A stretch of 8,911 nucleotides of DNA from Chitinispirillales bacterium (GTDB taxonomy: Bacteria; Fibrobacterota; Chitinivibrionia; Chitinivibrionales; Chitinivibrionaceae): positions 1 through 8,911 of the forward strand of contig JAIRUI010000128.1 of the NCBI GenBank assembly GCA_031254455.1, given 5' to 3'. Shown piece after piece: positions 1 to 4,082 of the stretch. The position numbers were made by a program, and so were the translations under genes. The notes under the pieces were generated by a model. It saw only the letters and a program-made list of their open reading frames with translations, did no database searches and was not told where the DNA came from. Numbering within the stretch: the stretch's first letter is position 1; every line of letters starts with the position of its first letter.

Positions 1-110
1 AGATTTTCTCGAAAGTGCCGCCGGCGACAAGAAAGTTAATGGCGGTACAAAACGCACAGGCGAAATCTACACAAAACGCGCCTACGGTTATTGCGTTTGA
101 CGACGATTAA
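1..110 (+). CDS. 3' end of an upstream gene, frame undecided (partial)
   Basis: Two plus-strand frames enter from the left edge. One, read from base 3, stops with TAA at 108-110 and ends in the acidic tail VIAFDDD after a Gln/Ala-rich stretch. The other, read from base 2, stops with TGA at 98-100 and ends in YGYCV. The first looks like the flexible acidic tail of a signalling or cytoplasmic protein. The second has more codons of purine-any-pyrimidine form. The third plus frame closes at once, and no minus-strand frame here has a start codon. A gene end in this stretch is likely, but which frame is real, and what the protein is, cannot be told from about 35 codons. Confidence 0.35.
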   Translation, partial: IFSKVPPATRKLMAVQNAQAKSTQNAPTVIAFDDD

Positions 111-222
111 GATTTTGGCGATTATTAAAACTTATTTTTTTCAACGTTATTATCGCGATATGATTTTCTATACAAAAATGATAAAAAATCATTTTTGTAT
201 AGAAATATAGTATTTTGCGGTC
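111..222. other. Intergenic leader ahead of the XPB-like gene
   Basis: This AT-rich spacer separates the upstream gene end from the ATG at 223. It holds the 18-bp hairpin at 165-205. TATGAT (159-164) and TATAGT (206-211) resemble -10 boxes, but neither has a good -35 hexamer at 16-18 bp. There is no Shine-Dalgarno motif before the ATG. Transcription probably starts here, but the promoter cannot be placed with confidence. Confidence 0.4.
165..205. repeat. Perfect 18-bp inverted repeat with A5 loop
   Basis: Bases 165-182 are the exact reverse complement of 188-205, with five A residues (183-187) between them. The stem has only 4 G/C pairs out of 18 and no T-tract follows, so it is not a standard intrinsic terminator. 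It ends 17 nt before the ATG at 223, close enough that an RNA hairpin would sit beside the start codon. It could be an operator for a dimeric regulator, a translation-controlling hairpin, or the terminator of the upstream gene. Nothing here decides between these. Confidence 0.85.
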
Positions 223-1911
223 ATGAAACGAATAATTTTTAAAAATTACATAAAACAACTGCCGTCAAATACAGTTATAGAATATCTAAGAGAAGAAATA
301 ACGCCAAAAATTCTTACAGACGAAGTATATGAAAAAATTTCGGAAAATTTTTGTACGCAAAACAAAATATCATGCATTGTCGATAAACTTTCAAATGTCG
401 AAAAAAACGAATTGATTCAAATTTACTTATTTGGAAATTTAGGTAAAAAAGCATCGACGAATTTAATAAAAACCGAAATTCTTAAAACGTTTTTGGTGTT
501 TGAGGGCGCAAAAGAAAGCAAATCTCTGCTATTCGGTTTTCCCGATTTATCCGAAATTATCGCAAAAATCTTTGAGAAAGAAATTATTCGACAAGAACAA
601 TCGTCCGGCTCTCCCCTATTGTTTTCCGGCGCTTTTTTCAACGATTCGGCGATTATTTTAGATATGATTCAAAACGGCGAAGCGAAAATATGTGCAAACG
701 GCGCTTATTCTCAACGATTTACCGACTTGATGAAAGAACGCTGCGGAATAGGAAAACTATTGGACGATTACGACGATTTATGCCGAATAATAGAATTTTT
801 TATTAATATATTCAAATCGTTCGGTGCGGAAATTTCTCGTGAAAACGGAAAAATCGACTTGCTTTCAAACGGAAACGAATTACTTGAAAGAATAACCCAA
901 AGCGCAAAAGAAAATATTTCGCAAATTCTGTGCTTTTCTCAAACCATAGATTTCTTGTTTTTGAAAATGCTTGCGTCAAATAGTAATCCGGTAAAATTCA
1001 GCGGCGTTTTAGCCGACATTACAGCCGAAATCGATTTTTCTCTCAAAATTTTTCACTGGTGCGGACTCGTCGAATATTTCGACGATAATTCGTTTAAATT
1101 CCGCGAACAATCCGTTACGACACATCATCAAAACGGACACATACTGCCGGATTTCAACGTATATATTCCTATAGAAGCAAACCCGCAGCATTTATACAAA
1201 CTTTTATATTCCGTAAAAATAACGGACGTCGATGTAGTTTATAAGGGGAAAATAGATAAAAAGCGGGTTGAAGAATCCCTTGCCGACGGAGTAAGCGACT
1301 GCGAAATTATAGAAATTTTACGATATTGGAACGCCCCGGTCTCGCTTCAAGAAACAATCTCGGAATGGATATCTTCTTTCAGGCGGGCGTTTTGCGATTT
1401 ACCGTACATCGCCTTTAGAAACGATATAGCTCAAAATATCGCGGAATATTCTGACTTAAAAGAAAAAATTACTCCTGTCGAAGGCTATACTTTCTTCAAA
1501 GTGAAACCAGGCGAAGAAAAATCCGTCGTAGAAACGCTTGAAAAATTCGGTTTTGATTTGCGAAAAAGTAAAGAAAGAGAAACGCGGCTTATACCAAAAA
1601 ACGAGAAAAAAGAAGATAATTTTGTAGAATTTAATTCAAATCCGCTGCTTTCCGTTTTTGAATTGCCGAAAAAACCGGCGAAATACTCGGGATTGATGAC
1701 CGCGTTTCAACCGGAAAACAGAACCTTGCTTAATTATGCCGTAGTTATGGAGAAAAATATAAAAATCGAATACTTGGATTTAGGTACAATTTCCGTAAAA
1801 ACGTACAAAATTCTGGAGGTCGCAAACGGATTTATTATCGTCGAGGACAGAGAGGACGCCGAGAAAAAAATCCCGTTTTCCGTCATAAAAAAAATCGGAA
1901 TTGAAGAGTAA
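223..1911 (+). CDS. Stand-alone XPB/Ssl2-associated (Helicase_C_3-like) domain protein
   Basis: This encodes a 562-residue cytoplasmic protein with no signal peptide or membrane segment. Residues about 300-450 show the pattern I associate with the Helicase_C_3 family (XPB/Ssl2 N-terminal domain): a hydrophobic strand LPDFNVYIP near residue 308, then a DVVYKGKI segment, a helix with DGVSDCEIIEILRYW, and the conserved PVSLQETISEWISSFRR. The chain has no Walker A, DEAD/H or other ATPase motif, so the motor that this domain usually accompanies is absent. A charged linker (about 449-467) leads to a C-terminal beta-rich segment (about 500-562) that looks WYL-like. The role, probably in DNA repair or nucleic-acid remodelling, is inferred from the family alone. 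The ATG at 223 is the only reasonable start, since the same frame has a stop at 208-210. No Shine-Dalgarno site precedes it. Its stop lies 2 bp from that of the convergent helicase gene. The domain call is recalled, not searched. Confidence 0.7.
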   Translation: MKRIIFKNYIKQLPSNTVIEYLREEITPKILTDEVYEKISENFCTQNKISCIVDKLSNVEKNELIQIYLFGNLGKKASTNLIKTEILKTFLVFEGAKESKSLLFGFPDLSEIIAKIFEKEIIRQEQSSGSPLLFSGAFFNDSAIILDMIQNGEAKICANGAYSQRFTDLMKERCGIGKLLDDYDDLCRIIEFFINIFKSFGAEISRENGKIDLLSNGNELLERITQSAKENISQILCFSQTIDFLFLKMLASNSNPVKFSGVLADITAEIDFSLKIFHWCGLVEYFDDNSFKFREQSVTTHHQNGHILPDFNVYIPIEANPQHLYKLLYSVKITDVDVVYKGKIDKKRVEESLADGVSDCEIIEILRYWNAPVSLQETISEWISSFRRAFCDLPYIAFRNDIAQNIAEYSDLKEKITPVEGYTFFKVKPGEEKSVVETLEKFGFDLRKSKERETRLIPKNEKKEDNFVEFNSNPLLSVFELPKKPAKYSGLMTAFQPENRTLLNYAVVMEKNIKIEYLDLGTISVKTYKILEVANGFIIVEDREDAEKKIPFSVIKKIGIEE

Positions 1912-1913
1912 TT

Positions 1914-3152
1914 TTATTTTTTTCTGCGTTTCTTGTTTTTTGCAATATTCTTTTCAACGTCAAAAATCATCTGTTGAAGCGATTTATTATCATTTTCTGC
2001 GGAAATTCGTATTTCCATGTTCAACTCTTCAGCCACCGGAATATCGGTAATTTCATATCCGGTATATTTTTCAATTTCTTTTAAAAGATTTATTTCTTCT
2101 TTGCAGCAAAAAGAAACCGCTTCGCCTTTTTTGTCGCCTCTTCCCGTTCGTCCGATTCTATGAACATAATTTTCTGCGGCGCCTGGTAAATCGTAATTAA
2201 CTACATTCGTTACGTTTGCTATATCGATTCCACGCGCGGAAATGTCTGTCGCAATCATTACCGGAAATTTATTTTCACGAAAGTCGTTCAAAATTCTTTC
2301 TCTCTCCAACTGCGGCTTTTCGCTGTGAAACGTCTCGCAATTTATACTTGCATTTTTCAAAAATTTGCAAACTCTTTCGGCGCGAATTTTTGTTCTGACG
2401 AAAACGATAATTTTCGCGTCGGCGTTATTGACTATAAAATTTTGCAGTAAAAATCTCTTTTGTTCCTGTTCTACAAACATAACCCCGTGTTTTACATTTT
2501 TTGAAACGGGATCCTTAGGCGAAATTTGAATACGGACGGCGCTGCTTTTTACTTGCGAATACGCCGATTTTTTAATTTCGTCGTCAATAGTCGCAGAAAA
2601 AAACATCGTTTGGTGACGTTGTTTCAACATTTTTTTTATATAATCCAAGTCGTCGTAAAATCCGAGTTTTAACATTTTATCCGCCTCGTCCAAAACGAAA
2701 TATTTAACGCTTGATATATCAATAATACCTTGTGAAATAAGGTCGAACATTCTTCCGGGCGTACTTATCAAAACATCTATTCCTTTTTGAATTTTCGCCG
2801 CCTGCTTATCTTGCTCGACGCCTCCGTATAGAGCGAAATTGATCACGTTGGTGTTTTTGGACAGTAAAGAAAATACTGCGCCCGTCTGTTTTGCCAATTC
2901 ACGCGTCGGACACATTACGATACACTTAATACCGTCGGCTCTTTTATTTTTTTTTTGTCTGTTTATCAGTTCGATAATCGGAATAGCAAACGCTGCCGTT
3001 TTTCCGGTTCCCGTTTGAGCGACCGCCAAAACGTCTTCACCCGCCAAAACCGAAGGAATGCACTTATATTGAATATCCGTAGGTTTTTTGAAACCCGAAT
3101 TTTCAAGGTTTTTTTTTATTTCGCCGCATATTTCATACTCACTGAATTTCAT
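1914..3152 (-). CDS. DEAD-box ATP-dependent RNA helicase (RhlE-like)
   Basis: This is a 412-residue helicase of the usual size for a minimal bacterial DEAD-box protein, which unwinds short RNA duplexes using ATP in ribosome assembly or RNA turnover. All core motifs are visible in order: Q motif with Phe21 and Gln28, motif I AQTGTGKT (45-52), Ia PTRELA (82-87), Ib TPGR (131-134), II DEAD (155-158), III SAT (186-188), IV IIVFVRT (248-254), V TDISARGID (302-310) and VI HRIGRTGR (331-338). A short lysine/arginine-rich tail ends the protein, as in many RhlE-type enzymes. I chose the ATG at 3152-3150 (MKFSEYE). The longer frame to 3224 would translate a dispersed repeat and would add 24 residues not expected before the Q-motif helix. 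There is no Shine-Dalgarno site; TATTAT lies 9 nt before the ATG. RhlE, CsdA and DbpA subtypes cannot be separated firmly by eye. Confidence 0.95.
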   Translation of the reverse strand: MKFSEYEICGEIKKNLENSGFKKPTDIQYKCIPSVLAGEDVLAVAQTGTGKTAAFAIPIIELINRQKKNKRADGIKCIVMCPTRELAKQTGAVFSLLSKNTNVINFALYGGVEQDKQAAKIQKGIDVLISTPGRMFDLISQGIIDISSVKYFVLDEADKMLKLGFYDDLDYIKKMLKQRHQTMFFSATIDDEIKKSAYSQVKSSAVRIQISPKDPVSKNVKHGVMFVEQEQKRFLLQNFIVNNADAKIIVFVRTKIRAERVCKFLKNASINCETFHSEKPQLERERILNDFRENKFPVMIATDISARGIDIANVTNVVNYDLPGAAENYVHRIGRTGRGDKKGEAVSFCCKEEINLLKEIEKYTGYEITDIPVAEELNMEIRISAENDNKSLQQMIFDVEKNIAKNKKRRKK

Positions 3153-3210
3153 GCTTATAAAATAATATTCGCCGAAAAACAAAATGGAGCGCAAAATCTC
3201 TTTGCACCCC

Positions 3211-3282
3211 GTCATTGCGAGCATAGCGAAGCAATCCAGAATCGCATTAGCGTCTTACCCCGACTTCATCAAGTAATTATAC
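3211..3282. repeat. Dispersed repeat, copy 1
   Basis: About 72 bp match the copy at 4009-4082 at roughly 80 % identity by hand alignment. The best-kept part is the first 30 bp (3211-3240, three mismatches), built on GTCATTGC, AGCGAAGC and AATCCAGA. ATTGC and GCAAT near its ends could form a short stem. Elements with this core occur dispersed in many unrelated bacterial genomes (recalled). The copy lies between the small hypothetical gene and the helicase gene, and its right end supplies the stop codon of the small gene (3277-3279). Confidence 0.8.
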
Positions 3283-3759
3283 ATTGCCGCTGTTTGCAAA
3301 AGAATTAACGTCAACCGACAAATCGGTATCGGTATTTACGGATTTCGTATCGTCGTTACCGCTGTTTTCTTTATCGGTTTTGTCTCCATTCAAGACACTG
3401 TCGTATTTCTTTTCGGCGTTTTCGGCGGCGGAAGCGGACATCTTCGCAAAAAGATACATCTGTAAATCAAACTGCATAAGAAATTTTTCGTCTTCAGGCG
3501 GAACTTTCCCGCCCCTTCTTATTCGCGACGCAATCATAAGGGCTTTACTGTAATCGTCTTTTTCTTTCTGTTCTTTTGTTTTTTGCCGTTTTTCGGCGCG
3601 AATCGCCGATTGCGAAGCGTTTTTACTTTCCCGCGAAAACATTACATTATCTTTTGTACCGGCTTTTTTAACATCCGAAACACCGATGTTTAACTTACGG
3701 TTATCTTTACTTAACGCAAAGCCTCCGTAAGATTTTGATATTTCAACATTAATATTCAT
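3277..3759 (-). CDS. Hypothetical hydrophilic protein, 160 residues
   Basis: I do not recognise a function. The protein has no signal peptide and no membrane segment. A lysine/glutamate-rich, probably coiled-coil stretch spans about residues 46-70. It is followed by a compact core with MIASRIRRGGKVPPEDEKF and then LMQFDLQMYLFAKM (about 75-107). The last 50 residues are Asp/Asn/Ser/Thr-rich and look disordered. The core recalls short uncharacterised proteins with a (R/K)GxxVPxEDEKFLM motif in other anaerobes; this is memory, not a search. The start is well supported: AAAGGAGG (3765-3772) lies 5 nt before the ATG. The gene stands alone, 286 bp downstream of the beta-helix gene and 124 bp upstream of the helicase gene, so it probably has its own promoter, though none is clear. 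Confidence 0.8.
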   Translation of the reverse strand: MNINVEISKSYGGFALSKDNRKLNIGVSDVKKAGTKDNVMFSRESKNASQSAIRAEKRQKTKEQKEKDDYSKALMIASRIRRGGKVPPEDEKFLMQFDLQMYLFAKMSASAAENAEKKYDSVLNGDKTDKENSGNDDTKSVNTDTDLSVDVNSFANSGNV

Positions 3760-3764
3760 AATGT

Positions 3765-3772
3765 CCTCCTTT
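3765..3772 (-). promoter_or_regulatory. Strong Shine-Dalgarno site for the 160-residue gene
   Basis: Read on the minus strand this is AAAGGAGG, a near-perfect match to the 16S anti-Shine-Dalgarno, 5 nt before the ATG at 3759. It fixes the start of the small hypothetical gene and shows that this organism uses Shine-Dalgarno initiation. Confidence 0.9.
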
Positions 3773-3840
3773 ACTATATTTTTTATCGGTAAAACCTGCG
3801 AGCAACTTTATGAATATAAACAGAGACGGAAAGAAAAAAC

Positions 3841-3911
3841 CTCTCCCGACAGCCATTATCCCTCACCGCCAACCCCTGCGGTACTCTCCAAAGGAAAGCG
3901 CCGCAGGGGAG
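3841..3911. repeat. GC-rich inverted-repeat block, REP/MITE-like
   Basis: A perfect 9-bp inverted repeat, CCCCTGCGG (3873-3881) and CCGCAGGGG (3901-3909), encloses a 19-nt loop. It lies inside a block clearly richer in G and C than its surroundings. The block begins CTCTCCC and ends GGGGAG, so its outer ends can also partly pair. On the minus strand six T residues follow the left end (3835-3840), so a terminator role for the surface-protein operon is possible. The style resembles palindromic dispersed repeats found in many genomes, but only one copy is present here. Confidence 0.65.
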
Positions 3912-3943
3912 CAAAACTTACAGTGTCATTAATTTACAGAATT

Positions 3944-3980
3944 TTTTGCGCTTTAAAGCGATAAATCGCTGGGCGCAAAA
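3944..3980. repeat. Nested hairpin
   Basis: An outer 8-bp stem pairs TTTTGCGC (3944-3951) with GCGCAAAA (3973-3980). Inside it, AGCGAT (3957-3962) pairs with ATCGCT (3965-3970) across AA. The left part also contains the 12-bp palindrome CGCTTTAAAGCG (3949-3960), giving an alternative fold. No T-tract follows on either strand. It lies downstream of the surface-protein operon and may slow or end transcription, or protect the mRNA 3' end. Confidence 0.65.
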
Positions 3981-4008
3981 TCTTATAAGAAACATCCCAA
4001 CATGTACC

Positions 4009-4082
4009 GTCATTGCAAGCGAAGCGAAGCAATCCAGAGACTGCGTTACCGTCTTACTCCCAACTTCGCCGAATACTTATAC
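4009..4082. repeat. Dispersed repeat, copy 2, overlapping a gene 3' end
   Basis: This second copy of the 3211-3282 element has the same 30-bp core at 4009-4038 and continues matching to 4082. Positions 4046-4082 are the last codons and stop of the beta-helix/InlB-repeat gene, so the repeat unit includes coding sequence for the end of the sorting domain. In both copies the minus strand can be read as GVRR followed by a stop. Confidence 0.8.

Larger units (their letters stand above)
3760..4045. other. Gene-free, repeat-rich spacer
   Basis: No credible gene lies in these 286 bp. From low to high coordinates they hold the ribosome site of the small gene, an AT-rich stretch, a GC-rich inverted-repeat block (3841-3911), a nested hairpin (3944-3980), and most of dispersed repeat copy 2 (from 4009). 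None of the hairpins is followed by a proper T-tract on the minus strand, so the terminator of the upstream surface-protein operon is not obvious. Confidence 0.7.

Noticed and set aside
423..1191. Minus-strand open frames inside the XPB-like gene (423-641 and 1009-1191)
   Set aside because: They lie antisense within a well-supported coding region and have no recognisable domain or ribosome site.
1905..1930. Bidirectional terminator between the convergent genes
   Set aside because: T-rich stretches are present, but no inverted repeat precedes them and the stops are only 2 bp apart.
3153..3224. 24-residue N-terminal extension of the DEAD-box helicase from an ATG at 3224
   Set aside because: It would translate the dispersed repeat, has no ribosome site, and adds residues not expected before the Q-motif helix. 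MKFSEYE at 3152 is the natural start.
3284..3553. Plus-strand open frame opposite the 160-residue gene
   Set aside because: The minus-strand gene has an excellent ribosome site and ordinary composition. The Ser/Phe-rich plus frame is its antisense shadow.
3773..3830. Sigma-70 promoter for the 160-residue gene on the minus strand
   Set aside because: TTGCTC and TATAGT can be found, but their spacing is about 21 bp and the -10 would overlap the ribosome site region, so I could not support it.
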